NCBI GenBank assembly: GCA_958296015.1
Contig: CATQIH010000035.1
Coordinates: 1 to 64,000 of the forward strand
Direction: 5' to 3'
Length of the DNA stretch: 64,000 nt
Source: Cyclobacteriaceae bacterium
Lineage (GTDB): Bacteria; Bacteroidota; Bacteroidia; Cytophagales; Cyclobacteriaceae
Shown here: positions 37,080 to 46,505 of the stretch, one piece after another
Position numbering within the stretch: position 1 is the stretch's first letter
Layout: every line of letters starts with the position of its first letter
Made by a program: the position numbers and the translations under genes
Notes under the pieces: model-generated
Database searches by the model: none
The model's input: only the letters and a program-made list of their open reading frames with translations
What the model was told of the DNA's origin: nothing

Positions 37080-37487
37080 CTACTGCGGAATGGGTGTGGT
37101 GGCACTGTTGATACTCCACCAGCGTATCACAAAAGAGCATATGGCGGAGAAGATAAAAGTATACAGAAAGTTGACCAGTCCGAACGTGTAGTACTGCGTA
37201 TTGTATGGGTCTTCTTCATACAACAGGTTGATTTCATTATGACTGGTAAAGTAAGCCACAGCAAAGTTGATCAGGGCAATCAACGCGGTAAACAGCAGCC
37301 AGTGATACCATCGGTTGAAACGCGGATGGTTGATGACATAATAGAATACTGCCATAGATAATAGCGAAGACAGCAGCAGCGTCCAGCCAACGGGAAGGTA
37401 AATCTGGTTGTTGTACAGATCGTCTGAAAAGGTATTTAGGTAAAACAATCCCCATCCTTCGTACAGTGGCGCAAAAAAATCATTCAT
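37080..37487 (-). CDS. Four-helix membrane protein
   Basis: A 135-residue polytopic protein with about four hydrophobic helices (near 24-46, 60-82, 85-100 and 108-128) and short loops. No catalytic motif is visible. It starts 3 bp after the VWA lipoprotein stop and lies 45 bp ahead of the tubulin-like gene, so the three are one transcript. A role as membrane anchor for the tubulin-like protein is a guess from position. Confidence 0.6.
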   Translation of the reverse strand: MNDFFAPLYEGWGLFYLNTFSDDLYNNQIYLPVGWTLLLSSLLSMAVFYYVINHPRFNRWYHWLLFTALIALINFAVAYFTSHNEINLLYEEDPYNTQYYTFGLVNFLYTFIFSAICSFVIRWWSINSATTPIPQ

Positions 37488-37490
37488 AGT

Positions 37491-38840
37491 TTATTTTTTT
37501 ACAGATACTTCAATGGCAAAATACTCATCCTGTTTGTCGACGGATCGGTAGGCATCTTCCACTCCTGCCACCAAATAACCAAATCCAAAGGTCTTATCCA
37601 ACAATGTGTTGTCGGTTTTTATCTTTGAATCATCTTCCGTTTCCGTATCAGCAACCCAGCCGGGGGTTTGTTTTTTCAGGGCAATCCGCAGGTTGGGATA
37701 AGCTTTGCCGGTGGTGCTCACTGTCATCACATGCGAGGCTTTTTCCAGCATGGCCTTGTCGCGGGCATTGGTGCTGCCCAGGTCGTCTACAGGTTCTACA
37801 CTTTCTAGTATGTAGGCATCAGGCAATTGGTAATTTTGTGCGTCTGTCAGATAATCTTCTTCCACAGGAAGTCGGTTTAAGTTGATGGCAATACTGAACC
37901 CAAAGGAGCCTGCTTCTTCTCCCCTGTTGGAAGTTGTGATGTTGCTGATGCCGTGCACATAATCGGCTCCGGAATGCTGCCGGTCGGCGCGGAAATTGCC
38001 TTTTCGCTGATAGTTGTTGAGTACCGTGAAATAAGGCGTAGCCTCTGCCGTTTTGGGCAGCATCAGGTAGGTATATTCAAATCCTTGTAGTTGCTTCAGG
38101 TTTACCTGCTGGCTAAAATTTCGGATAGCCTCTGGTGCACCAGTCAGCCAGATATAATAAGGTCTGTTTACATTTTTCAACGCAATGGGACGGTCGCTTT
38201 TATCGTAGTAACTTCCGTTGAATTCCGATTTCATCTTGATAATGAGCGTGGCGAATGGGTGGTGCTGTAGCTGTTTCCGGAAAGTATTGTAGATACTGAT
38301 TTGCTGGTTGTTGAGCTTTTTGCGGGTATCGCCACCACCTGTAGAATAGATGAAATCAGAGATCAGTACATTGACTTTGTTCGGTTGGTTTTCCTGCAAT
38401 ACCCGTTGCAGTACTTCGTCGATGTTGCTGCTCGAGCGGTTGCCCCCTCTCTGACTGAAACTGGCTGGTTCCAGATTATTGACAAACTTCTGAATGCCCG
38501 CTTCATAAGGGATGATCTGCGAATTAACATAGTTGACCTGTATGGTATCTGACAGATAGCTGATGTCTACGAGCAACTTGTAAATATCATCTTCAAAGGC
38601 GGTGGTGCCTCGTACATAGCCATCCATACTACCGGAATTTTCTAAATAGACAGCATATTTATAGGTCTTATTTAATGATACACCTGAATCTGTAGGGTTG
38701 GAATCACTACGCTGATTGGCTGTTGTTTCATTTTCTGCCTTTCGATCTGAGCGATAGTTACAGGCAAGCAGTAGCTGACTACCTATCAGTAATGTTAGAA
38801 GGTATCTTGATAGCGTTTTAAAGAATGATGACATGAACAT
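37491..38840 (-). CDS. VWA-like lipoprotein heading the cluster
   Basis: A 449-residue lipoprotein: signal peptide with lipobox LLLAC (Cys27), a low-complexity Ser/Asn/Thr linker, then a VWA-type domain. The MIDAS-like motif is ENSGSM near residue 68, with asparagine where aspartate is usual, followed by a Ser-rich segment and LISDF (about 160). The C-terminal half is of unknown fold. It is the first gene of the cluster and would face the periplasm or outer membrane, pairing an outer component with cytoplasmic actin- and tubulin-like proteins. Confidence 0.7.
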   Translation of the reverse strand: MFMSSFFKTLSRYLLTLLIGSQLLLACNYRSDRKAENETTANQRSDSNPTDSGVSLNKTYKYAVYLENSGSMDGYVRGTTAFEDDIYKLLVDISYLSDTIQVNYVNSQIIPYEAGIQKFVNNLEPASFSQRGGNRSSSNIDEVLQRVLQENQPNKVNVLISDFIYSTGGGDTRKKLNNQQISIYNTFRKQLQHHPFATLIIKMKSEFNGSYYDKSDRPIALKNVNRPYYIWLTGAPEAIRNFSQQVNLKQLQGFEYTYLMLPKTAEATPYFTVLNNYQRKGNFRADRQHSGADYVHGISNITTSNRGEEAGSFGFSIAINLNRLPVEEDYLTDAQNYQLPDAYILESVEPVDDLGSTNARDKAMLEKASHVMTVSTTGKAYPNLRIALKKQTPGWVADTETEDDSKIKTDNTLLDKTFGFGYLVAGVEDAYRSVDKQDEYFAIEVSVKK

Positions 38841-38902
38841 TTAATAGGCTGGATAGCAGATGTATCAAGTAAAAACGAAAATAACTAAGAATATTATACG
38901 AA

Positions 38903-38912
38903 CGAACGTTCG
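38903..38912. promoter_or_regulatory. Palindrome ahead of the VWA-tubulin operon
   Basis: CGAACGTTCG is a perfect 10-bp palindrome within ACGAACGAACGTTCGC, between the end of purE and the first gene of the cluster. It lies about 65 bp upstream of the VWA lipoprotein start, where an operator could sit. No regulator is known. Confidence 0.3.
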
Positions 38913-38920
38913 CTTACTGA

Positions 38921-39442
38921 TTAAAATCCGATTTTCCCGCCTTTATAACCCATAATTTCTATCTTTTGCGCTGCTTCTTCTACTTTCTCTCTCATCTCGT
39001 CCTTATACGTCTGCAACTTTCCAGCCACTGTCTGGTCTGTGCTTCCTATGATCTGGGCAGCCAGAATACCGGCATTCTTTGCGCCATTCAGTGCAACAGT
39101 AGCCACAGGCACACCGCCGGGCATTTGCAGAATGGACAGTACTGAATCCCAGCCATCGATAGAGTTGCTGGATTTGACAGGTACGCCTATTACAGGCAAG
39201 GTGGTGATAGAAGCCACCATGCCTGGCAGATGCGCTGCACCGCCCGCACCAGCAATGATGACCTGAATGCCCCGATCTCTTGCTTTTTCAGCGTACTCCA
39301 TCATGCGGTGTGGCGTACGATGCGCAGAAACGATGGTGACCTCAAAAGGCACTTCGAGTTCTTCCAAGATGCTGGCGGCCTCCGCCATAACGGACAGATC
39401 AGACTTGCTGCCCATGATGATTCCTATTTTTGGTGTACTCAT
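38921..39442 (-). CDS. purE: N5-CAIR mutase
   Basis: Cytosolic purine-pathway enzyme that converts N5-carboxyaminoimidazole ribonucleotide to CAIR. The 173 residues include the signature GIIMGSKSDLSVM at the N-terminus, SAHRTPHRM (about 40) and AGAAHLPGM-like AGGAAHLPGMVAS (about 65-77), all contacting the substrate. The start overlaps the purK stop by 4 bp (ATGA), so the two are translationally coupled, in the order purK then purE. Confidence 0.95.
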   Translation of the reverse strand: MSTPKIGIIMGSKSDLSVMAEAASILEELEVPFEVTIVSAHRTPHRMMEYAEKARDRGIQVIIAGAGGAAHLPGMVASITTLPVIGVPVKSSNSIDGWDSVLSILQMPGGVPVATVALNGAKNAGILAAQIIGSTDQTVAGKLQTYKDEMREKVEEAAQKIEIMGYKGGKIGF

Positions 39443-40593
39443 GCGATTACTTTTATGGTTTCTTTGACTAACTGTACTTTTTCTTTCAACTGGCTGATAT
39501 CCTGGCCTATTACGGTGATATGCCCCATCTTTCTGAAAGGTTTGGTAAATTTCTTGCCATAGAGGTGTATTTTGACACCCTCTGTTTCCAACAATTTATT
39601 TAATCCGGCAAATTTTGCCATACCGGTGTATCCATCTTCTCCCAGCAGATTGACCATAGCAGCAGGTACTTTGATATCCGTATTGCCCAGAGGCATATCC
39701 AATATCGCACGCAGGTGTTGTTCAAATTGCGATGTCACATTGCCCTCGATGGTTTGATGACCACTGTTGTGGGTGCGGGGTGCTACTTCATTCACCAGCA
39801 CGTCACCGGTTTTGGTGACAAACATTTCTACGGCAAGCAGCCCGGTCATATCCAGCTTCCGGATTACTTCTATGGCAATATGCTTAGCTTTCTGCTCAAT
39901 GTCAGGATTGATTTGCGCAGGTGAGAATAAGTATTCCACCAAATTCTTCTCCGGATGAAAGACCAGTTCTACCACAGGAAAAGTCTTGATCTCACCTTGT
40001 ATATTGCGGGCTACTATGACCGCTATTTCTTTCTCAAAGTCTATCATCTTCTCCAGCAAGCCAGGCCGGTCAAACCCTTTTTCTATATCGTCAGCTGTCT
40101 GTATTTTCTGCACACCTCTACCATCATAACCTTCTTTGCCTAGCTTATGCACGGCAGGTAGCATATGCTGTAGCTGTTGCAGATCTTCTCTGTTTTCTGT
40201 CAGCACAAAATCTGCTGTTGGAATCTGGTGTTTTTGGTAGAACTGTTTTTGCGCCCGTTTGTCTTGGATCAGCGCAATCACTTCCGGCTCGGGAAAAACC
40301 CTGATACCTTCTGCTTTTAGTTTCTGTAAAGCTTCAGTGTTGACATTTTCTATTTCAATAGTCACTACATCGCAAGATTTGCCAAACTGATATACCGTAT
40401 CAAAATCAGTCAGTGAGCCTTGCGTAAACTTGGTGGCTATGTATCGGCACGGTGCATGCTCATCGGGGTCCAATATATGCACATCTATATTAAAATCGAT
40501 AGCGGACTGGATCAACATTCTGCCCAACTGACCACCTCCCAATACACCTAGTGTAAAGTCCTGATAAAAGGTATTTATCATGTTTGTTATCAA
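39439..40593 (-). CDS. purK: N5-CAIR synthetase
   Basis: ATP-grasp enzyme that makes N5-CAIR from AIR, bicarbonate and ATP, the substrate of PurE. The N-terminal Rossmann-like domain begins TLGVLGGGQLGRML. The ATP-grasp core is seen in HKLGKEGYDGRGVQ (about 150) and NEVAPRTHNSGHQT (about 275), and the C-terminal domain has LLGEDGYTG. 384 residues is normal. ATG 40593 and ATG 40581 (MINTFYQD) are both possible starts. Confidence 0.95.
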   Translation of the reverse strand: MITNMINTFYQDFTLGVLGGGQLGRMLIQSAIDFNIDVHILDPDEHAPCRYIATKFTQGSLTDFDTVYQFGKSCDVVTIEIENVNTEALQKLKAEGIRVFPEPEVIALIQDKRAQKQFYQKHQIPTADFVLTENREDLQQLQHMLPAVHKLGKEGYDGRGVQKIQTADDIEKGFDRPGLLEKMIDFEKEIAVIVARNIQGEIKTFPVVELVFHPEKNLVEYLFSPAQINPDIEQKAKHIAIEVIRKLDMTGLLAVEMFVTKTGDVLVNEVAPRTHNSGHQTIEGNVTSQFEQHLRAILDMPLGNTDIKVPAAMVNLLGEDGYTGMAKFAGLNKLLETEGVKIHLYGKKFTKPFRKMGHITVIGQDISQLKEKVQLVKETIKVIA

Positions 40594-40789
40594 TTTTTAT
40601 GTGATGTACACGTCAATTATTGGTGGCTCTAAATTACAAGGAATTAACAACTTATACTTTATAAACTAGCTGTTATCAGGATATAAAAGCATCTGTTACA
40701 GACATCCCACATGTAAGTGTCTAGGAATTGTATGGATATATGCTAAAAAAGTCCTTTCTTTACCATATAAAATACAAACTAGCTTAACT

Positions 40790-41362
40790 ATGCGAAATTT
40801 TTTACTGCTACTTATATGCTTATTCCCAGTCGTTGATGAGGCATTGGCACAGAAATTTGAAGCTCATTTGCAAATAGGTGTCAATGCTTCTCAGATTGAT
40901 GGGGACGCACTTGTAGGATATAACAAGCCCGGATTTTTGGTTGGCCCAATTGTTTGCTTTCCTTTTACTGAGGTGTTTGCTCTGCAAACGGGCATACTTT
41001 ACAGCCAAAAAGGCAGCCGCTATGGGAAAAACGATCCGAACAACTTTATCCAGAGACTCAACTATATAGAGCTGCCATTAGCTGCCAAATTTCATACGTT
41101 TGAGCAGGTAGACTTTGTTGGCGGCATCACGGCTAACTACCTTATCAATGCCAAATCTGATGACGGAACTGGATTCGCTGAAAACAGTAGTGGTTTTGAA
41201 AATTTTGATGTATGCTATGTTGCGGCTGTCAATTATGCTCCTTTTGAACGGACTTCCTTTCAGATAAGGTTTGTCAACAGCCTTGCAAATATCCGCGAGG
41301 ATCGGTTTTTCAAAAACAGAACTCTAAGCTTTTCTGTCCTGTTTTGTTTGCTCAAACCCTGA
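40790..41362 (+). CDS. PorT-like outer-membrane beta-barrel protein
   Basis: A 190-residue exported protein with signal peptide (RNFLLLLICLFPVVDEALAQ). The mature barrel opens with HLQIGVNASQIDGD, the usual start of small PorT/OmpW-like barrels, and shows strands such as LQTGILYSQKGS and LNYIELPLAAKF. It is a second member of the type found at 7325-7999 but diverged. It ends next to the stop of the convergent MutS-like gene. The ligand is unknown. Confidence 0.75.
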   Translation: MRNFLLLLICLFPVVDEALAQKFEAHLQIGVNASQIDGDALVGYNKPGFLVGPIVCFPFTEVFALQTGILYSQKGSRYGKNDPNNFIQRLNYIELPLAAKFHTFEQVDFVGGITANYLINAKSDDGTGFAENSSGFENFDVCYVAAVNYAPFERTSFQIRFVNSLANIREDRFFKNRTLSFSVLFCLLKP

Positions 41363-43168
41363 TCATTCTTCTATAGCAATGCCCATCTTGGCCATCAGTT
41401 TGCTGGCATTAAAACTCTGGCAGATACCCTTATAGATTTTATAGTCAAAGTATATCTCGTCGTTTTCTATGGTGCTGGTGAAGCTATAGTTTTTTATGTG
41501 AGATAGTTGCGACTCCAAAGCACCCAGTTCCAGATCGTGTGTAGATACAAAGCCGCAGGCATCCAACTGGCTCAACTGCCTGACCAAAGAAGCTGCCCCA
41601 TGATGCCTGTCTTGTGAGTTGGTACCTTTCAGAATTTCATCCAGCATAAACATCACAGGCTTTTCAGGATTTTTGAGCATCTCAAGCAACTGCTTCAGCC
41701 TTTTGAGTTCCGCATAGAAAGATGATACGCTTTCTTCCAGGTTGTCCTGGGTGCGCATACTGGTAAACAACTGCATTTCTGAAACAGTCAGTTTTTTGGC
41801 AGGTACCGGAGCACCCATCAGGGCCAATACCATATTGATGCCTACCGTTCGCAGAAAAGTACTTTTACCCGACATATTAGAACCCGTGATGATGCCAATA
41901 GCTCCTTTTCCCTCCATCGCAAAATCGTTACTCACCCGTTTTTGCCTGCTGATCAGGCAGTGACTCAGTTGCTCTGCTACGAAAATGCATGGCTTGTCTG
42001 CAATCACAGGAAACACATAATCACTATTGGCGTGAGCAAAACTTGCTATGCTCACCAGTGCCTCCATCTGATTGACCGCAGCAAACCAGCAAGCTACATC
42101 TGCCTGTAAAGACTTTTTCCACTGTTCAGCTTGCAACAACCAGTAAACATCCAGCAACAGCGCTACATTAAGAATATGATAAAACATATTGCCTCGCGCG
42201 TCAAAATTATCCAGAATATAGCTCAATCTGCTAATTTCTGCGGAAGCGGTAGCTTTATTTGCCGTTAGTATCTGTTTTTGCTCTCTGTTGAGAGGTGCAT
42301 CAAAATCTTTATTTTCTATCAGCCTGACCATATCTACATAGGCTTTGAGCACACCTACCCCTTTGGTGGTCTTCTCATGAGTGTCGCTGGCGATAGCTGC
42401 GGTACTCCATAATATCAAGCCATTAACCAGCAACACACCCAATACTACGTACCCACTGACATCCCATAGAAAATAAGCGATGATGGCTGCAATGGCCACG
42501 ACAAGCATGATGCGGGACGCTAACAAATACCACTTTTTCTGCAAAATATGCGTTGGCTCATTCATCCAGTTGAGCAAAGCATCCATGTCTTCTTCATGGG
42601 TTTTAGGCCCCATACCGTATGCCTGGAAATCCTGACACCAATCCAAGTCATGGGTCAGTTCTTTCACTGCCTGCTGCCGTTCATGGATCTCCTGCCGACC
42701 TGCGGGCTGTAGCATCCACTGGGCCACTTTGTTTCTTCCACCATTGGTATTGCTCCTGTTGATAAGCTGAAACAGTGCGTGTTTTCCAAAAATATCCAGA
42801 TCACCCGAATACGGATGTAGACTATCTTTGTATGATTCGCCACTGTCGAAGGTGCTTAGCTGGTTGCTTAATCTGCTAAGCTCATCCCGGTTGACCTGCG
42901 TAAGGTTGAGCAAGCGGTTCTTCTGTTTTCTAATTTTATTATGGTACCTCACCAGTAGCGGAAAGGCAACAACAAAAACAACCAGTACTAACAGCACCAG
43001 GCTTCCCTGTCGAGCATTGGCGAAATAAACAAATGCTATCACACTTAGGATAAACAGCAGTATTCGAAGCCACGACAGACGGTGATCCTGTTGCTCTACC
43101 TGGCGGCTTTCTTTTTTAAAATCGTCTGCTCTCTGTTGGTATAGGTCGGCAATGTTGTCTTCGGACAT
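41363..43168 (-). CDS. Membrane-anchored MutS-like ATPase
   Basis: A 601-residue protein with two hydrophobic segments near the N-terminus (about 28-80) and two more near 215-255. The C-terminal MutS ATPase domain carries Walker A TGSNMSGKST (about 432), Walker B VMFMLDEILKGTNS (about 507) and the family's STHD motif. It lacks the mismatch-recognition domain of MutS1 and the Smr domain of MutS2. This type is common in Bacteroidota. It is unlikely to be the main mismatch-repair protein, and its role is unknown. Confidence 0.85.
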   Translation of the reverse strand: MSEDNIADLYQQRADDFKKESRQVEQQDHRLSWLRILLFILSVIAFVYFANARQGSLVLLVLVVFVVAFPLLVRYHNKIRKQKNRLLNLTQVNRDELSRLSNQLSTFDSGESYKDSLHPYSGDLDIFGKHALFQLINRSNTNGGRNKVAQWMLQPAGRQEIHERQQAVKELTHDLDWCQDFQAYGMGPKTHEEDMDALLNWMNEPTHILQKKWYLLASRIMLVVAIAAIIAYFLWDVSGYVVLGVLLVNGLILWSTAAIASDTHEKTTKGVGVLKAYVDMVRLIENKDFDAPLNREQKQILTANKATASAEISRLSYILDNFDARGNMFYHILNVALLLDVYWLLQAEQWKKSLQADVACWFAAVNQMEALVSIASFAHANSDYVFPVIADKPCIFVAEQLSHCLISRQKRVSNDFAMEGKGAIGIITGSNMSGKSTFLRTVGINMVLALMGAPVPAKKLTVSEMQLFTSMRTQDNLEESVSSFYAELKRLKQLLEMLKNPEKPVMFMLDEILKGTNSQDRHHGAASLVRQLSQLDACGFVSTHDLELGALESQLSHIKNYSFTSTIENDEIYFDYKIYKGICQSFNASKLMAKMGIAIEE

Positions 43169-43332
43169 ATTTGATATAGATTAACGTATGCTTCTTTTTG
43201 GCTGGAAGACTAATGTCCGGAGTTTCAAGTTCCGTGTTCAAAGTTATAGTCTTCTGTCTTCTGTCTCCTGCTTTGCAACGCAATATCCACACAATCTTTC
43301 TCCTTTGCATAGAGATTTTAAAAATCTAGCGA

Positions 43333-43340
43333 TATATTTG
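43333..43340 (+). promoter_or_regulatory. Probable -7 promoter element of lysA
   Basis: TATATTTG fits TAnnTTTG exactly and lies 20 bp before the lysA ATG. A TTTG at 43304-43307 is the only -33 candidate and is spaced 25 bp, longer than usual. Confidence 0.5.
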
Positions 43341-43360
43341 TCAAAACCTTATAAATATTC

Positions 43361-44596
43361 ATGTCTGAGTCAACAAAATCTCACCGTTTTATCCAAAACG
43401 TTGACCTTCTTCAGGTTTGCGAACAGTTTGGAACCCCTTTGTATGTGTATGATGCTGACAAAATTATTGAACAGATTGGCAAACTGCGTCATGCTTTTGA
43501 TAAGCCTTATGTGAAGTTTAAATATGCTGCTAAAGCCCTAACCAATCAGGCTATCCTGAAATTGATCAAAAAGCAGGGTTTAGGATTGGATGTGGTGTCT
43601 ATACAGGAAGCCAGGCTGGGGATTAAAGCTGGTTTTGAAGCTTCCGAAATTATGTATACGCCCAGCGGCGTGTCTTTTGAGGAAGTGCAGGAAGGCATAG
43701 CCTTGGGCGTACAGCTAAATCTTGACAATCTAATGCTGCTGGAAGATGTAGGAAAAGCGTATGGTAACACCGTGCCTTGCTGCCTGCGCCTGAACCCTAA
43801 CCTGATGGCTGGCGGCAACGCTAATATTTCTGTTGGGCATAGCCGTTCAAAATTTGGTATTCCAGCTTCCAGACTTACGGAAATCAGAAAACTGGTAGAT
43901 ACCTACAATATTCATATCAATGGGTTACACATCCATACAGGGTCTGATATCGTAGATGTAGATGTATTCTTGGCGGGTGCCGATTTGCTTTTCAACATGG
44001 CAACTCATTTTTCCGATCTGCAATTCATAGATTTTGGCAGTGGCTTTAAAGTGCCCTACAAGCCTGGCGATAAGTCTACCGAAATGAAAGTATTGAGTGA
44101 ACGACTGATAGAGAGGTTTGAATTGTTTTGTAAAACCAACGACCGACAGCTTGAAATGTGGTTTGAACCCGGCAAATTTATCGTCAGTGAGGCGGGCTAT
44201 CTGCTGGCTAAAGTGAATGTGCTCAAACAAAACCCCGGGATCACTTTTGTAGGATTGAATACAGGTCTCAACCATCTGATTCGTCCTATGATGTACAATG
44301 CACATCATGAAATTGCCAATTTATCTAATCCGGACGGACCCAAGCAGGTATACGATGTGGTAGGGTACATCTGCGAAACTGATACTTTTGCCAGCAACTA
44401 CGAACTTGCGGAAGTAAGAAGAAACGATATATTGGCTTTTCGCAATGCAGGCGCATATGGCTTTAGCATGTCATCTAACTACAATGCCAGATTTCGGCCT
44501 GCCGAAGTACTAATTTATCAAGGTAAACCTCATCTCATCCGAAAGCAGGAATCTTTGGAAGATCTGCTGCATAATCAGATTGACATTAACTTATAA
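43361..44596 (+). CDS. lysA: Diaminopimelate decarboxylase
   Basis: PLP enzyme that decarboxylates meso-diaminopimelate to lysine, the last step of lysine synthesis. The 411 residues fit. PLP lysine is Lys58 in FKYAAKALTN. The glycine-rich phosphate loop, HIHTGSDI (about 195) and the C-terminal CETDTFASNYEL (about 340, with the catalytic cysteine) are visible. The start is ATG 43361. An OM protein follows 3 bp after the stop, so co-transcription is likely. Confidence 0.93.
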   Translation: MSESTKSHRFIQNVDLLQVCEQFGTPLYVYDADKIIEQIGKLRHAFDKPYVKFKYAAKALTNQAILKLIKKQGLGLDVVSIQEARLGIKAGFEASEIMYTPSGVSFEEVQEGIALGVQLNLDNLMLLEDVGKAYGNTVPCCLRLNPNLMAGGNANISVGHSRSKFGIPASRLTEIRKLVDTYNIHINGLHIHTGSDIVDVDVFLAGADLLFNMATHFSDLQFIDFGSGFKVPYKPGDKSTEMKVLSERLIERFELFCKTNDRQLEMWFEPGKFIVSEAGYLLAKVNVLKQNPGITFVGLNTGLNHLIRPMMYNAHHEIANLSNPDGPKQVYDVVGYICETDTFASNYELAEVRRNDILAFRNAGAYGFSMSSNYNARFRPAEVLIYQGKPHLIRKQESLEDLLHNQIDINL

Positions 44597-44599
44597 AGC

Positions 44600-45406
44600 A
44601 TGAACAAATGTTCACTATGCACTTTGCTAATATTTTTAGCTTATTTATCAAGCTACGCACAGGAAAAACCTGACAAAAAGTCAGGAAACTATTTTAATCT
44701 CGGAGGAGGTTACACTATGTCTAAATTTTTAGACAACAGCTTTTCCACCCTGAAATACACAGCAAATTCGGCATCCGCTGTCGCTGGTCTGGATTTTAAC
44801 AGGCCAGTACACTATCATCGGGTAGATGTGCGCTTTGATTATGGCGAGGCTAAAAACCGTGTTAATTACGGCGTAGTAGATAACATTCGCTTCGAGGGAA
44901 ACTATGCCTATGCCAGACATATCCGTAATTTCGGAAATGATCGTATTCGCTGGTTTGGTGGTGTATCTGTGAATGCACTTTGGCAACTGTGGATATTCAA
45001 TAACTTTCAAAATAATGCCTACGATAATAGTATCTATGTTTCGGCAAGTCCTAATACTTCTCTGGCATATGACTTTAGGTTGTTCCGCAGAGATTTTACG
45101 GTTGGCTTTGCGGCTTTCCTTCCGCTGGTCACTTTTGCTGTAAGACCTTCCTATGGTGCCAGCAGCTTTTCCGGCTTTCTGGACCGTGAGAAGAACAAAC
45201 TTGTTTCCAAAATATTGGATAGTGGACATATTACTTCTTTCAATAGGTTTTTTCGCTACAGCAATACCTTTTCGCTGGATTATGCCCTCAGGAATGGCAA
45301 CCGGTTGAGGCTGTCTTACGCCTGGAATATAGTGCACTATAATGAACCCCGAAGCGTGGCAGCTGCTTCTCACAATATTTCTATTGCCACCATGTTTAAC
45401 TTCTGA
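44600..45406 (+). CDS. Exported barrel-like protein of unknown function
   Basis: A 268-residue protein with signal peptide (CSLCTLLIFLAYLSSYAQ). The mature part alternates aromatic and charged strands (FNLGGGYTMSKF near 32, VDVRFDYGEAKNRV near 75) to a terminal FNF, consistent with an outer-membrane barrel. No family is recognised. It lies 3 bp after lysA and 20 bp before the peptidase lipoprotein; the latter two probably form one envelope-related pair. Confidence 0.6.
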   Translation: MNKCSLCTLLIFLAYLSSYAQEKPDKKSGNYFNLGGGYTMSKFLDNSFSTLKYTANSASAVAGLDFNRPVHYHRVDVRFDYGEAKNRVNYGVVDNIRFEGNYAYARHIRNFGNDRIRWFGGVSVNALWQLWIFNNFQNNAYDNSIYVSASPNTSLAYDFRLFRRDFTVGFAAFLPLVTFAVRPSYGASSFSGFLDREKNKLVSKILDSGHITSFNRFFRYSNTFSLDYALRNGNRLRLSYAWNIVHYNEPRSVAAASHNISIATMFNF

Positions 45407-45426
45407 CAAGTAAAAATTTTTGGCTT

Positions 45427-46479
45427 ATGAAGACATTATCCATCACCAAACCTATCTTATTTGTCTGCTTTCTATGGGCTGCTGTTTCCTGCGAAGAGGC
45501 GGTGTTTTCCACAGCCTATGAAAACAAGGCAGAAGATGTGTTTGAGTCGCTGTGGACTACCGTGGATGAGAATTACGCATTCTTCACTGCCAAAGATATA
45601 GACTGGGATGCTGCCTATGCCGCCAACAAGCCCCGCGTTCAGAATGGAATGCGCAGCGATTCGCTGTTTGATGTACTGTCTGATATGCTGGCTATCTTAC
45701 AGGACGGGCACGTCAATCTACAGGCAGGTTTTGATATTTCGCGCTACTGGCAGTGGTATCTGGATTATCCGGCCAACTTCGATTATGATATCATCGAGCG
45801 AAATTACCTGGGCGATGACTACCAGATCACCGGGCCTTTCTATCACCGGATGATTGATTCTATAGGCTATATTTATTACGAAAGCTTTGACAAAGACGTA
45901 AGCGGTTCTGTCATTGACTATCTGGTGTCGCTCTACTCCAGGCAGGGCAAAGACACAGTGATTGTCAAAGGGCTGATCATTGATGTGAGAAACAATGGCG
46001 GAGGCAAGATCAAGAATGCTGAAACCATCGCCAGTCGTTTCACCGAAGAAAGAAAAAAGGTGCAGTACTGGCAATACAAAGACGGTCCCGGCCACAATGA
46101 CTTCTCTGAGCCTATTGCCCGGTACCTGGAGCCGGGTGGAGACTACCAATACAAAGCCCCAGTGATTGTACTCACCAACCGCTCCTGCTATAGCTCTACC
46201 AACTTCTTTGCACAGATCATGAAAAGCTTAGGTAAGAACATCCTGTTGATGGGCGACAGCACCGGAGGCGGAGGAGGATTGCCCATCAGCCGTGAGCTTC
46301 CCAACGGTTGGATTTATCGGTTTTCCTCTACCATTACTACGACGGTGGCAGGAGAGAACATTGAGTTTGGTGTGGCACCGGACATCAAAGTGGATATGAA
46401 AGAAGCAGATGTACAGAAAGGCAAAGACACCATCCTGGAAACTGCGCTACAGCTACTGAAGGCCAACTACGCCCAATGA
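45427..46479 (+). CDS. S41-family peptidase lipoprotein
   Basis: A 350-residue lipoprotein with lipobox AVSC (Cys22). The S41 (tail-specific/CtpA-like) core is seen in KGLIIDVRNNGGG (about 190) and the active-site region VLTNRSCYSSTNFFAQIMK (about 250), followed by GDSTGGGGGLP. No PDZ domain is obvious. Expected to be anchored in the periplasm or on the surface and to cut proteins near their C-termini. It lies 20 bp after the exported protein of unknown function. Confidence 0.85.
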   Translation: MKTLSITKPILFVCFLWAAVSCEEAVFSTAYENKAEDVFESLWTTVDENYAFFTAKDIDWDAAYAANKPRVQNGMRSDSLFDVLSDMLAILQDGHVNLQAGFDISRYWQWYLDYPANFDYDIIERNYLGDDYQITGPFYHRMIDSIGYIYYESFDKDVSGSVIDYLVSLYSRQGKDTVIVKGLIIDVRNNGGGKIKNAETIASRFTEERKKVQYWQYKDGPGHNDFSEPIARYLEPGGDYQYKAPVIVLTNRSCYSSTNFFAQIMKSLGKNILLMGDSTGGGGGLPISRELPNGWIYRFSSTITTTVAGENIEFGVAPDIKVDMKEADVQKGKDTILETALQLLKANYAQ

Positions 46480-46505
46480 TGCTGAAAAGCAGGCCGGTAA
46501 ATTTG

